A DNA stretch of 64,000 nucleotides from Paratinospora sagittata (GCA_035771175.1 CM069610.1:26378501-26442500); one strand, 5' to 3'. Positions 45,395 through 58,075 are shown, numbered from the stretch's first letter. Notes: generated by a model not told the origin, from the sequence alone. Translations and numbers: made by a program.

Positions 45395-45484
45395 CATAGG
45401 ATGATGGCTGATCAATTGACTAAGCCAATCTTTAGAGATGTTTTCCTTGCACATGTTCAATCTTTGGGTTTGTGTAGGATATAA
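45395..45484 (+). pseudogene. Ty1/copia pol C-terminus (inverted piece)
   Basis: The frame reads MMADQLTKPIFRDVFLAHVQ followed by SLGLCRI and a stop at 45482-45484. This is the closing segment of copia RNase H (xxADxxTKPxxxxxF). It is on the plus strand, whereas the rest of the copia element is on the minus strand. It continues in frame from the RNase H piece that ends at 54949 once the inversion and the gypsy insertion are undone. Confidence 0.75.
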
Positions 45485-46477
45485 TCAATTTTTTTTTGTG
45501 TAACAAACTTATTTTATTAGACCATTTAATAAATTCCTTATTGTTTATTAGGGTTGTTTGTATTTGATCTATTATTACTAGCACCAACACACATAACAGT
45601 ATGTTCACAAACATGATTGACTTACTCACATGAGCAATCGCCTCTAGCGCTTCATGCAAAGCGAGCAGAGATGAGACATTTTGACTAATGTTGCTTTGAA
45701 TAGCAATAGATCATTTTATGATGATATGTCACCTTGATTGGAGTCAAGATGAGGTATATTTTTGAGGACTGATAATGGATTAACCCACTATCCATTAAAC
45801 CTGTTGTTTGGAATCGGATACGAGATCCTTTAATTGGCTCATTGAACTAGGTATGTGAGCTCTTAAGGAAATCGAGTTAGGCGAATAGATGCAACTAGAC
45901 TAGAAATTCGTACAGTGTTTTGAGTTGAACATATCACTTTTGAATGAGAGTTACTCTACTGTAGCATATAATTTTACATTACATGTGTAAGTCGACCACT
46001 TTAAAAGTGAGTGAAAGATCCCTTGCTTCCTCATTGTGTGAGTTCAGATATGCCCATTTCTATATGAGACTAATGGGATGCCTTTGTTACTTTTGACTAC
46101 ATCACGAAGTGAAGTCTTAATGTCTGCTACTTTGGTAAGTCACCCAAGGTCATAAGTGATTCTACCTTTACGAGACATTATTGGAAAAATGGTTAATTCT
46201 AAACCTAGTGGTGTGAGGGCGAAATGAAGATTCTTTAGAATCACATCTCTATAGTATATTCTTAATCGTGCATTACTCATGTTGCATCATTTAGGATGGC
46301 AATATAAGTAAGAATATGCTATTAGACTTTGACGTTTAAGTATTTCCCTAAAGGGATCGGGAATATTTGAACAGATGTGACTAAATGAATCTAGGACATT
46401 TTGAGGCACAAACATTCTTTTAAAAGGGTAGATGTCTCTATGTTGGCTCGTCATGAGTTTCTAGTAAAGATCAAATC
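45485..46477 (+). other. Copia 3' untranslated region (inverted), no gene
   Basis: AT-rich sequence following the pol stop. No domain or ORF is credible. By the inversion model it is the 3' region of the copia element, and its far end (46477) would originally have joined 44090. Confidence 0.5.
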
Positions 46478-47557
46478 CACCAAGGAACCCAAATCTATGC
46501 CATACACCACGGCCCTAAGGGTTTCCAACAAAACCCTAAACTCTTGCACCACAAAAAAGTGGTGAAGTTCATGCAAAATGCATTCCAAGTGTAGATCTAG
46601 GTCAAGGAAGGTTGCTTCTATCATAAACAAGCTCCATAGAGCAAAAATCAGCCAACCTTAGGTTAAGAAACACCCAAAACCGTAACCCATGGAGAAAACT
46701 ACACCATTAGAAAGCTTACTCTCACTTTCAATGGTGATTTCTTGGAGAAAAATGGAGAAAAACACTTACTTTGAGGTGTAAATGGTGAAGCTTTCTTTTG
46801 GAAACCCTAGCTTTCCTCCCTTCTTCCTTCTCCAATTCGTTCTTGGCACATATGGAAAGAGTAGCAACCTTTCACTTCTTTTTATGCACTAACAATGGCC
46901 ATTTTTGACCAAAAACATGCCCAGAAAATGGATCAACGCCCTTCTGATCAGTGCAAGAGCATCCTCCCAGCGCATGAGTGCCCTCATACAACGCAGGAGC
47001 GTCCTCCCTTCGCCCAAAACACTCAAACTTCATTTTCGCCGCTACGGGGTCAATATACACCGAAATTTCCCGTACGACCACTCGTTTTCTATGTAAAGAT
47101 GCATTCCAGACTCATTTCTAATATCCCCAAGTACATTTGAGGCACCAATAATTAATTTTCATTTAATCTACACATATACACAACATATTCCAATATAAAT
47201 GTCATATTTACCATGTGTTGAGATATAACCTTCCCATATATCAAAGGTGCATTGAATGAGGAAATTTAATGGAGTCTTTTCAACAAGTCACAAGTCAAGA
47301 TGATGACTTGATCAACAAGTTACTTATGTGAAGCTTCTCCAACAAGCCACTTACAATAGTATTAATATGGTAAATGATATCAATAACATAATAACACCAC
47401 CAATAATATTTGCTATAATAACACTACCACCACTAATAATACTTTCTTTTATATAAGCAATAATCACACAAACATACACACCAAGGCGAGCAAATAGAGT
47501 TTGGGCAAAAATACAAATGGGTTATGGGCTAGATGAAATGATTTTTAGGGCGCTTCA
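46478..47557 (-). repeat. Left (3') LTR of gypsy element 3, truncated
   Basis: Colinear with 53835-54948. It ends GGGCGCTTCA at 47557, next to a purine run (minus strand AAGGTGGGTGTGA). It carries a GC-rich island (46960-47015). About 540 bp between the two LTR halves are missing at the breakpoint. Confidence 0.8.
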
Positions 47558-47570
47558 TCACACCCACCTT
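47558..47570 (-). promoter_or_regulatory. Polypurine tract of gypsy element 3
   Basis: Minus-strand AAGGTGGGTGTGA immediately precedes the LTR start TGAAGCGCCC. Confidence 0.7.
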
Positions 47571-47578
47571 AGAGTGAA

Positions 47579-48080
47579 CTTCGCCCTCGAAGTTTTAAGG
47601 TTAAGAAATTTACCTCAGCCCATGAACTCGACAAAGTGTTCCCTCATTTAGTTCTCACACTCCCAAGTAACCTGCTCCTTGCCGTGGAATTGCCATTTTA
47701 CCTTGACCATAGGAATCTCTCGGGTGAGCAATCTCTGCACCTTCCGGTCAGTATTTAGATTGGTTCCTCATCATAGGTCCCATTTTTCCTTAACTCCACG
47801 TGCCTCCAATCCAAGACGTGATCAAAATCACTCTTATACATTCTCAGCATCGACACATGAAACACATTATGCATTGCTGCAAGCTGAGGTGGCAAGGCTA
47901 ATCAGTAAGCGACGGGGCCAATCCGCACTTAATCCTCGAGCGACCCTTCTGAGGAGAGACCTTCAACAGAACTTGGTCACCAACCTCGAACTCTATGGCC
48001 TTATGCCTATTATCAGCATAGCTCTTCTGCCTATCTTGAGCTATCTCTGGAATTCCCTTGATCTGATCAAATCTCTTCTG
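47579..48080 (-). pseudogene. Gypsy element 3 integrase C-terminal region
   Basis: Minus-strand blocks AQDRQKSYADNRHKAIEFEV and GDQVLLKVSPQKG are the segment after the integrase core that precedes the HP-rich end of pol. A frameshifted NVFHVSMLRMY-like stretch and a WHGKEQVTWE-like stretch follow before the polypurine tract. The catalytic core that should precede it is not recognisable. Confidence 0.75.
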
Positions 48081-48349
48081 TGTGTTTTCGTAAAATTTGG
48101 GGTCTTATAATGAACGATCTCTCATCTTCGTCCATCCCATCAGAGATCTACCTGGCCTATTCACACAAGGCCTCAAATGAGTCATGCAAATATTTGACTC
48201 ATAATCGTCGTTGTACTCAACCCTCACACAGGTGGCATTATGCCCACGCTAAGGATCAGGAACTCCAATCACCAAGATTATAGCTACTAGCTTCCACTCT
48301 CACTCCTAAGATATCCTCATTTTTCGGTCCTTTTTGCAAACTGCTTGAT

Positions 48350-48720
48350 GAAGTCTCATATGAGGTAAATCGATATGTTAGCTCATTCCTCTCCGGTAGA
48401 GGTATGCTAATCTGTTCTTTCCTCTTCGGTAGAGGTATGCTGATGTACCAATTCCACCCTCCCCAAGTAGAGGTATGTTGATATATATACCCTTGCAATC
48501 CTTTTTCAACTCTTTCCTCCTCAGTAGAGGTATGTCGAAATGTTAGCTCCTTCTTCTCTGGCATGCTGATCAGTTCCTTCCTCTCCTACAGAGGTATGCT
48601 GAAATATCGACTCCATCCTCCCTAATGGAGGTATGTCGATAAAAGTATCAACTCCTTCCTCACAAATGAAGGTATGTCGAAATACATATACCGACTCCTT
48701 CCTCCGCGTACACAAGCTAG
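48350..48720 (-). repeat. Degenerate minisatellite in place of the integrase core
   Basis: About eight degenerate units, each holding AGAGGTATG or GGAGGTATG followed by CTGAT or TCGA and a CTCCTTCCTC-like tract, spaced about 40-60 bp apart. On the minus strand they encode repeated HTSxxEE and IPLPxR peptides. It sits between the integrase N-terminal zinc region and the C-terminal region. Confidence 0.7.
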
Positions 48721-48849
48721 GGAGAGACACCCATCCGAGTAGACATTTAATACCCAACAAAAATGGAACCGAAAGGATCATTATTCCTCTGAGAATTTTG
48801 GGAGTCCCACCACAGATCCATAAAAACGTGCTTCTTACCCTTACTCAAA

Positions 48850-49010
48850 AGAGTGAGTAGTCACATCTGCCCTCTAGGCCTTTAGTGTCCAGCTCAACCT
48901 TGCGGACACATCTCACATTTTTGAACATATCGTGCTATACTTCCCTTTTCATATATGGCCATCCACCAATTCTTCTCATGTTTTGGTACATCTCAATAGT
49001 ATATGGAGTA
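48850..49010 (-). pseudogene. Gypsy element 3 integrase N-terminal zinc-binding remnant
   Basis: The minus strand reads YQNMRRIGGWPYMKREV followed by CxxVRC-like text. It resembles the H2C2 zinc domain region (RYxxMRxxxWWxGMKRDV...CxxC) that precedes the integrase core. Poorly preserved, with stops. Confidence 0.5.
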
Positions 49011-49304
49011 TAGCATACTAAAACTCGTGAGATTCCTAGAGTAACTTTATCTTACTCGTGGATCTGTAGGAACCCAAAATTAATTTCTACATCTCAAGGC
49101 ACCATCAGATGACACGTGCCAATCGACATGATCACTACTCTCAGCTCAAGACTTAAGCATCACCTGATCAATGTCAAGTTTTTGCTGGTCAATCACCTCC
49201 TGGATTCTACTAAGTTGAACTCTCATCTGAGCACATATCATAATCTCGTCTGAAGGGGTAGCACATACACTCATCACTGTAGCCGCCTCAAGTAGTCTCC
49301 ATTC

Positions 49305-49900
49305 CTAAGACATCTGGCGTGCCATCATAACTGTCTCTACCCTCTTCCTATTCAACGCATCAACCATCACATTGGCCTTACCAAGATGGTATTCTAATGT
49401 AAAATCATAGTCCTTCAGGAGTTCTAACCACCTTCTCTGCCTCATGTTCAATTCTTTATGAGAAAACAAATACTTGAGGCTCTTGTGGTCAGAATACAAG
49501 GTGAACTTCTTACTATAGAGATAATGCCTCCAAATCTTCAGAGCGAAAACCACCGCGGCCAGTTCTAAGTCATGAACATGATAGTTCTTCTCATGCACCT
49601 TCAACTGCTTCGATGCATAAGCAATGACCCTATCCTTCTGCATCAACACACACCCTAAGCCAATACGAGAGGCATTAGTGTAGATAACCAACTCCTGACC
49701 AGGCTCTGGTAGAATCAATACTGGCACAGATGTCAATATCTTTTTCAGCTCTAAAAAGGCATTCTCACACTCATCCGTCCACACAAAGGGCACATATTTC
49801 TGGGTAACCCTAGTAAGAGGTGTAGCCAACCTAGAGAAGGCCAACACAAACCTCTTATAATAACTTGCTCAACCCAGAAAGCTCCTGATCTCGGTTACTG
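49305..49900 (-). pseudogene. Gypsy element 3 RNase H
   Basis: A 180-codon frame. [20 protein letters not shown] and [19 protein letters not shown] lie at the domain start, where the catalytic Asp of YTDAS is Asn. It continues with [54 protein letters not shown] (Asp present) and [20 protein letters not shown], then VMVDALNRK, the altered VADALSRK motif. Long and mostly open, but changed at a catalytic position. Confidence 0.85.
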
Positions 49901-50063
49901 TGGTAGGTCTAGGCCAACGGATAATGTTTTCGACCTTGCATGGATCAACAAAAATCCTCTCTAAACTCACCACATGACCTAAAAATCTCTCCTCGGTGAT
50001 CCAAAACTCGCACTTACTCAGCTTCGCATATAATTAATTTATGCTCTCTCAGAGTCTGCAAAG

Positions 50064-50990
50064 TCACTCTGAGGTGTTCCTCAGCTCAGCTTGAGTCTTG
50101 GAATACACCAGTATGTCATCAATGAAGACAATGATAAACTTATCCAGATACTGCCTAAAGACTCTGTGTATCAGCTCCATGAACATCGCCGGTGCATTAG
50201 TCACACCAAAAGGCATCACAAGAAACTCATAATGTTTATATCGGGTCCTGAAGGCTGTCTTAAGCACATCTTCATCCCCGATCCTCAACTGATGATAACC
50301 AGAATGCAGATCAATTTTCGAGAAGAATCTCGCTCCTTTCAGCTGGTCAAACAGATCATCGATCGCCGGGAGAGGATACTTATTCTTAATGGTCACCCTA
50401 TTGAGTTGGCGGTAGTCAATACACAACCGCAAACACCCATCCTTCTTTTTGATGAAAAGAACTAGAGAGCTCCCCAAGGTGACGCACTTGGGCTAATGAA
50501 GCCCTTAGCCAACAACTCCTCAAGCTGTTTTTGCAACTCAATCAACTCAACCGGCGCCATTCGATATGGTGCCATGGAGACAGGCTTCGTACCAGGGACC
50601 AACTCTATGATAAAGTCGATTTCCCTCTTCGGAGGCAATCCGGGAAGGTCCGAAGGAAACACATAGGGAAAATCTCTCATTACAGGGACGTCCTCAAGTC
50701 TCATCTCACTGGATTCATCATCTTCTGGTACTATCCCAACCAAAATCTCCCTATCTCCATTAGTCACAAATCTACCCCTCGTGACTATCTGGTTTGAAGC
50801 TGTACCCTGAAGTGCAAACTCTGGGTGTCCGGGGATCTGGGAAATGACTATTTTCGCTAAAACATCAACAACTGCATGGAAAGCCGCGAGTCGATCCATC
50901 CCTAGAATCGCATCAAACTCTAAAATTTTAAGGACTCGAAAGTCCACAGGCATCTCAACATCATCAATTTGAACCACATACTGGCTACAA
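50064..50990 (-). pseudogene. Gypsy element 3 protease end and reverse transcriptase
   Basis: The first frame (50995-50462) has LEFDAILGMDRLAAFHAVVD (protease C-terminal loop), PVMRDFPYVFPSDLPGLPPK and IELVPGTKPVSMAPYRMAPV (start of RT). The next frame (50477-50064) gives [35 protein letters not shown] (motif A), [20 protein letters not shown] (motif B) and FIDDILVYS (catalytic box intact). The frames overlap in different phases around 50470, so one frameshift separates them. Upstream the D[ST]G of the protease is not visible. Confidence 0.9.
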
Positions 50991-51001
50991 ATCATGTTTG
51001 G

Positions 51002-51800
51002 TTAGATCCTCTCCCCAGCTACAATACTCACCACTAGCAATGTACTAGCCCTAATGAGAGTCAAATGCAAACTATCTACCATGCGTCCAGATACAAAAAA
51101 TAGTATAATTTCAGCACAATGAATGCGTAATTGTAAAGGCGCATCACTAGTAATGATCGTACCTCCTGCCAGTGTCATAAGTGCTTCAAAATTGGGTTCA
51201 ACATCCATAGCTGCTTTGGTGGTTCCTTGGCCTCTAGTCTGGGACAGAACTCCTTGAGGTATTATTGGAGGGTTCAGGTACTCAGATTTCTTGTGTCCCG
51301 CTTGCTTGCATTGATAACATATACATGAGGTTTTGGGTGCCGGTTTAGGAGCTGGAGAGGCCATTTGAGGACCCTTAAGATGATATGAGGATCCCTGTAA
51401 CTCCGCGGTCATCCGCTGTAATGCTTCTGACATTTGCCCCTTCTTCTACAACCATTTGCCCCCTCGTTTCATCACTACACCCTCAACAGGTATAGTCGTC
51501 GAATGAGGCACATGCGCTGCTATAACAAGGTTCACTGCAACATTCCTCATAGCTCCCATTCCACTCATAGAGGTTGTCGCGACACTAACGCTATTAGACT
51601 TAACATACTAGCCCTAAGCCCCTTAAATAGCCTGACCATCTGAGTGTTTGTGTTTACTAACTCAACTATTTGTACTCACTGGGCCATGATCTCTTGTCCC
51701 TGAGCCGCAACTAGTGCTTCGAGCCTCCTAAGTATTTCTTGATTTGCATTTTCCATGTGATCCATTTCTTGCGTCTGTCACCACCACTCAGACGTGCTGA
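51002..51800 (-). pseudogene. Gypsy element 3 gag, decayed
   Basis: The minus strand starts near MDHMENANQEILRRLEALVA (about 51765) and passes several stops. It reaches a 143-codon frame with a zinc knuckle CYQCKQAGHKKSEY, in which the final Cys of CX2CX4HX4C is Tyr. The frame runs into the region before protease. Gag would package the RNA; this copy cannot bind zinc normally. Confidence 0.75.
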
Positions 51801-52006
51801 GACACCAGATAAGGCAATCATCACATATACAGAGAATAATGAATCACTTATTATCATAACCATCCATATCATATATTACATACAAAAAGTAGGATAGTAA
51901 GGATTTTAATTATCTTTCAAGCTTTTAATTCACCTAAAGCTCTCACTCAATTTCCTAGGCCAAAATCATTTAAGTTCAATACCTAGACCAAACCTAGTAA
52001 ACATGG

Positions 52007-52018
52007 GCTCTGATACCA
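52007..52018 (-). promoter_or_regulatory. Primer-binding site of gypsy element 3
   Basis: Minus-strand TGGTATCAGAGC lies 2 nt from the LTR end GGTTGCCACA, matching the initiator tRNA-Met 3' end. Confidence 0.85.
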
Positions 52019-52020
52019 AC

Positions 52021-54948
52021 TGTGGCAACCCACACCCCAGACCGCCATCCCAAATGGATTGGAGTGTGGAAATGTCAGGGTGGGACGCCTGCCGTAGGCA
52101 TCTACGACCACCTCAAATCATCCCATGAGATGATCGGGACCCTACAAGCCTCAACCAGATTCTCACATAGAGTCCCCAATTTTTTTTTTTTTGAAACATC
52201 CACATCAATCACCTAATAGACTTAACAAATCTAATAGCAATGGCATACCCACAATTCAAATGAGAATGATCTCCTAAGACACAACACGAAGATCATAATA
52301 GTCCTCAAATAAACATACAACCATTGATCATAATATTTTCAACATGAATCCAAAATGGTCGAAGGCAACATGCCTAGACCCATCATCAAATCTAAGTCCA
52401 AAATATACAACCAAATACATCAAATCCATGGCCACATGGCCAATATACAGCACATAACCACAATCCCTCTCACCATCTAGGTTTAACAAGGTTATATTAA
52501 TTACATATGTATCAAAATAATCAAAACCATACACATGTAAGTAAAGACATCAAACCATGCATAAGAGTCCTAGCTTGGCAGTGGCTATTTCTAAAGCGCA
52601 CACAACGCCCTTGCCCTTATCTGAAGGACCTGAAAGGAGAGTGAGAGTGTGAACCAACGGTGCCCAGTAAATAAAATTCAAACATGCCATCTATATTCAT
52701 CAAAACATCATGTATGCATGTCAATGTACGGTATGATTAAAAGCTCATAACACATAGCTATCAAGCAGTTATAATAAGTTCGATGCAAGTAAAAAGCAAT
52801 TGTCTACTGGATCCACATTTCATATGCATTGGAGTTACTAGTGTACCGTTCCCATGCCCAATCACATTTCCATACTAAAACCCTCTTATGACAAGGTTAC
52901 GTCTCTCTATTAACCAGATAGATGAGCTAAACCAAGGTCATAAGGTTTTATTCCAAAACATGCATCATTCAAACCATTAGAATATGTTTCATGCTTTCAA
53001 ACATACAAGATATAAGTAACATGATGATATAAGAGACTTAAACATGATTGAAGTCTACTCACTACCAAGCCTCGCGAGAGTACTTAACCACACGCGGCCT
53101 ACACGAATCCCAATGCAAAACAAGATTCTATAAACCATAAATTCACGCACATGTATCAATTATCATGACCATCCATACATAGAAACACTAATCATGATCA
53201 ATTCCAAATCCAACAAGTCCATGTGCATCTAATTCCCACCATGAGTCTACCATCTCATGATCAACCTCGACATCTGTGCCAAGCCACAGATAAGGCTAAT
53301 TCCCAAAAACTAAGACCATCACTTAGTCTAGGTCAATCAATCCCAACACAAGTCTAAACCATTTAAAACCATGCAAGATTGATTATAAACAAGTAAATTC
53401 CTCAATTCAAATCAATACATGGCATATGACCCAATTTGGGGAAAATCTCTACAATAAGCATAGAGCCAAATTGCACTAAGTCATACCAAATTAACATAGG
53501 TTCAACAATTCTAAACCCATGATTCCACTCAATTTAGGTCTGATTAGATAATCCCCAAGTCAATTTGATCAATTGACTTGGTTTAGGGCAAAAGCCCCAA
53601 TTTGGACAAAATCCCAAAAATCAAGCCCTAGGCCGATTTTACACTATAACTAGGGTTTTCGATGGATAAAAATATTGAACACCACCATCAATCAACTAGA
53701 ATCTACCATTTATCCAACATAGTTGACATGCAAGTCCAAAGGGAAACCCTAAGTTCGATGTCTAGGGTTTAGGCCTTTTACACTAGATCCACTAATTTCT
53801 TATTAGAAATTGGGGAAAATGGTACCATTGGGTACACCAAGGAACCCAAATATATGCCATACACCACGGCCCTAAGTGTTTCCAACAAAACCCTAAACTC
53901 TCGCACCACCAAAAACGTGGTGAAGTTCATGCAAAATGCATTCCAAGTGTAGATCTAGGTCAAGGAAGGTTGCTTCTATCATAAACAAGCTCCAAAGAGC
54001 AAAAATCAGCCAACCTTAGGTTAAGGAACACCCAAACATGGAGAAAACTACCCCATTAGAAAGCTACACCATTAGAAAGCTTCACCATTAGAAAGGTTAC
54101 TCTTACTTTCAGTGGTGATTTCATGGAGAAAAATGGAGAAAAACACTTACTTTGGGATGTAAATGGTGAAGATTTCCCTTGGAAACCCTAACTTTCCTCC
54201 CTTCTTCCTTCTCCAATTCGTTCTTGGCACATATGGAAAAAGTAGCGACCTTTCCCTTATTTTTATACACTAAAAATGGCCATTTTTGACCAAAAAGTGC
54301 CCAAAAAATGGATCAACGCCCTCCTAATCTGTGCAGGAGCGTCCTCCCAGCGCAGGAGCGTCCTCCCAGCGCATGAGCACCCTCATCCAGCGCAGGAGCG
54401 TCCTCTCTTCGCCCAAAACACTCAAACTTCGTTTTCGCCACTACGGGCTCAATATACATCAAAATTTTGCGTACGACCACTCATTTTCTATGTAAAGACG
54501 CATTCCCCAAGTACATTTGAGGCACCAATAATTAATTATCATTCACTCAACACATATACACAACTTATTCCAATATAAATGTCATATTTACCATGTGTTG
54601 AGATATAACCTTCCCATATATCAAAGGTGAATTGAATGAGGACATTTAATGGATTCTTTTCAACAAGTCACAAGTCAAGATTATGACTTGATCAACAAGT
54701 TACTTATGTGAAGCTTCTCCAACAAGCCACTTACAATAGTATTAATATGGCAAATGATGTTAATAACATAATAACACCACCAATAATATTTTCTATAATA
54801 AAACCACCACCACTAATAATACTTTCTTTTATATAAGCAATAATCACACATCAAACACACAAACATACACACCAGGGCGAGCACATAGAGTTTGGGCAAA
54901 AATACAAATGGGCTATGGGCTAGATGAAATGGTTTTTAGGGCGCTACA
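52021..54948 (-). repeat. Right (5') LTR of gypsy element 3 (2,928 bp)
   Basis: TGTGGCAACCC on the plus strand to GGGCGCTACA, i.e. TG...CA ends. It contains an ACCAACGGTGCCCAGT box, a T-rich spacer and a GC-rich array of GCAGGAGCGTCCTCCCA units (54335-54410). Related to the solo LTR at 55323 and to the pieces at 44091 and 46478. Confidence 0.85.
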
Positions 54949-55322
54949 CGATGCCTAAAAATATAATTTATACAGACTTCTCCTTGTTCTATTATGTCTC
55001 GAATAAAATTATACTTAATGTCTATATGCTTGGTCTTGCCATGGTATTTGGGATCTCTGGTGTAGGCAATCGTAGCTTGGCTATCACTATAAATAGTGAC
55101 CGGTTTCGATGCGTTATGAACTACCTGTAAATGTTACAGAAACCGTCGAAGCCAAATAACCTCTTGCACAGCTGCAGAGCAGGCTACAAACTCAGCTTCC
55201 ATGGTAGATAGAACAATGCACGTCTGCTTCTTGCTACTCCGTGATGTTGCACCATTGTTCAACAAGAAAACATATCCTGAGGTAGATTTACGTTCATCTG
55301 GGTCACCGCCCCAATCAACATC
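54949..55322 (-). pseudogene. Large Ty1/copia element: RNase H piece
   Basis: The minus strand reads DWGGDPDERKSTSGYVFLLN, GATSRSSKKQTCIVLSTMEA, EFVACSAAVQEVIWLRRFL (then a stop), SDSQATIAYTRDPKYHGKTK and HIDIKYNFIRDIIEQGEVCI. This is the Ty1/copia RNase H domain with its catalytic acidic residues (D in DWGGD, E in STMEAE, D in SDSQ). It is cut on the left by gypsy element 3 and on the right by the solo gypsy LTR (TSD ACATC). Confidence 0.85.
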
Positions 55323-58075
55323 TGTGGCGACCCCGCACCACGGACCACCAACCCCGCAAGGAATGGCGTGCCGAATGCCAAGGCGGGACGCCCGACGTAG
55401 GCATCTTCAACCACTCCTCAACCCCCGTGAGGTGGTTAAGACCCTACAAGCCTTATCCCAAACAACGACATAATATAAAAAGGTACTAAACAAAACTACC
55501 AACCGTATTAATCATCCAAGACAAGAGATACTCCATAAAAATGAACCATAAATAAAACCATAATCCCTACAGTCCATCAAGATTGACATACACATAAAGT
55601 CCAAAATTATGGGTACAAAAAAAAATTGTCATATGCCCACATGGTCTATTTAACAAGTCCCAACTCACCCATACTACAATGTGGTAAGTGTTATAATTAC
55701 ACAGTCCAAAATATAATACATTATAATTTAAAACACAGTTCAACCAAAATGCCTCTCAACTCACATAAAGGCCTTGGATTCTCTCGCCTGCAAGGCCCTC
55801 AAGATATGACTACTCCTTTGCCCTTATTCAGGACAGAAGGACCTGAAAGAGGAAAATGAGGGTGAGCCAACGGTGCCCAGTGAATAGAATTAAAATATGC
55901 TATCAATACTCATCAATAAATATCATGTATTCATGTCAATGTGTAGCATGATTAAAAGCTCATAACATATAGATATCAAGCATTTATAATAAGTTCAATG
56001 CAAGTAAAAGCTTATCAATTTGGATCCACATTCCACATGCATTGGGGTTACTAGTGCACGTCTATTTCACCGTACCGTTCTCATCCCCAAATATTTCCTT
56101 TTTTAAAACCCTTCTATGACAAGGTTAAGTCCCCCTATTAGCCAGATAGATGGGCCCAACCAAAGTCATAAGGTTTTCTCAAATCAATGCATCATTCAAA
56201 ACATTAGGACACATTCATGCTTTCAACATACAATATATATAAGTGATATGATGACATAAAAGATATAATCATAAATGAAGTCTACTCACAACCAAGCCTC
56301 GCGAGAGTATCTAACCAGACACGGCCACCAAACCGAATCAACCAAATCAAGATCCTGAAACATTCATCAATATCCTACCATACATTAATTTCTATGCTCA
56401 ATCACATAGACATTACACATCAACCCTAAATCAGCCCACATATAGACAATAGGCCTAAATCCCATCTAATCCCATCATTCAACTCAAATCACATGACTTA
56501 GGCCTCAATGCATAGTTCTCATTCATAAACCATTCAATTAATCAAAAATACTGATTTTTAATTCCTTAGGTATAAACATGCCCAAATTGGGTTACTTGAT
56601 CACAAGTAGGCCTAACCCATGATATGGTCACAACCACCAAATCAGTAGCATAATCAACCCTAATCATGCTTAATTAGACATAAAATTGCATCAATTCAAT
56701 GATTCTAGGCCTAAAGCATCAAAAGCCCTAAAATATGAAATTTTCCATACTTAGGCCATATTGCCTATTTACACTAGGTCACCATGTTCAGCCTTGTGTA
56801 TCACTGATTCTGCATCATGGGTTCATCAACAATGGAAACTAGGTCAACATAGTTGACATGCAAGCTATTTGGAAAGGTCTAAGTTCATATTCTAAATTTA
56901 GTCTAATACGAACAACCCTACAAATTTTCCATTTAATATTCTGTTCAGATGTATCAAGCTGCCAACATAAATATTTAATCACAAAATCAACTGTAGAGAT
57001 TGAAGTATGTTAAGAGGCAAACCTTATGTCCAAAATCAGCTCAATCCAACGGTGGACCGAAAAGATAAGCCTTTTTGATGAACAAGTCTCTAATCAGACA
57101 ATTTCTCCTTTCCTGCTGCAAATACTTGAACTCAGATGACTATATCACACAAAATAATTAACCCACCAACATCGCAACCGTTCATAATCCAGAACGATCA
57201 GTGGTGAACCACCTTCTCAAATATCATATCCATCCAACGTTAGATTTAGGAGATCTTTTAGTTTGATTTAAACTGCGCGAGAAATCCAGACTTTCCGTCC
57301 AGCTTTGTTTGGGAGGTTATATCTTTCAAACGAAAACTCCAATCAAGATCTCCACGATCAGAATGAATACCCATAAGATACAAACTTGCTGACAAAGTTT
57401 GAGCTCAATCTGACCATGTAGCACTAAGATCCAGCTCTTTGATGAAAACGTTGCTGAGACTTCCCTCAAAGCAACTTCCCCTTTCTTTCTCTTCTTCTTT
57501 CCTTTCTCTTCTTTTTTCCTTTCCCTCCACTCATCTCACTCTCTAGGACTTCCTTGGAGAAGAGAAATGGGGCATGGCACACTTGTCTATTATCATGCAT
57601 CAACTTGACATGTGTTGGTCTCATGCACCAACTTGACATGTGTTGGAGAAGAGAAGTGGGGCATGGGACACTTGTCCATTCTCATGCACCAATTTGACAT
57701 GTGTTGGTCTCATACTACCCATACCAACCACATATACTTTAACCAATCTTATGCTTGCATGTATTTTAAATGTCCAATCCATCTAATACACCAAGTTCTT
57801 TATTCTCATTTATCATTTTATTCAATCAATCCTAACCCATATCAATTCATGGCTTAATGGGCCCATGCATAAATAATAACATATGCATTATACTTTAATT
57901 TAACATGACCCATATACAATTTATAATGCACATATTTATATACATTATCAAGCATCAAATATACAAACATTAAACAACCATCAAACAAACACCAAACATA
58001 TCAAGGCAACACATAGAGTTTGGGCAAAATGCAATTGGGTTATGGGCTAGATGAAATGATTTTCGGGGCGTCACA
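55323..58075 (-). mobile_element. Solo gypsy LTR (2,753 bp)
   Basis: TGTGGCGACCCC to GGGGCGTCACA with an exact 5-bp TSD ACATC (55318-55322 and 58076-58080). It is a diverged member of the same LTR family as 52021-54948 (CGACGTAGGCATC and AGCCAACGGTGCCCAGTGAA boxes, and the same AGTTTGGGCAAAA...GGGCTAGATGAAATG end). No internal region remains, as expected after LTR-LTR recombination. Confidence 0.9.

Larger units (their letters stand above)
46478..54948 (-). mobile_element. Ty3/gypsy element 3, both LTRs partly present
   Basis: A minus-strand element with right LTR 52021-54948 (5' LTR), tRNA-Met primer site, gag, protease/RT/RNase H, degenerate integrase, polypurine tract 47558-47570, and truncated left LTR 46478-47557 whose other half is inverted at 44091-45394. 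It inserted into the copia pol: right flank CGATG and original left flank CTATG agree at 4 of 5. It is inactive because integrase is largely replaced by repeats and several residues are lost. Confidence 0.85.

Noticed and set aside
48350..48720. CRISPR-like spaced repeats
   Set aside because: Units are degenerate and nearly contiguous with no unique uniform spacers; the context is a plant gypsy element. The other arrays (31989, 40921, 58363) are true head-to-tail tandems.
54276..54578. 100-codon plus ORF, with a similar one at 46895-47140
   Set aside because: Both are the antisense strand of the same gypsy LTR, across its GC-rich island; no domain is present.
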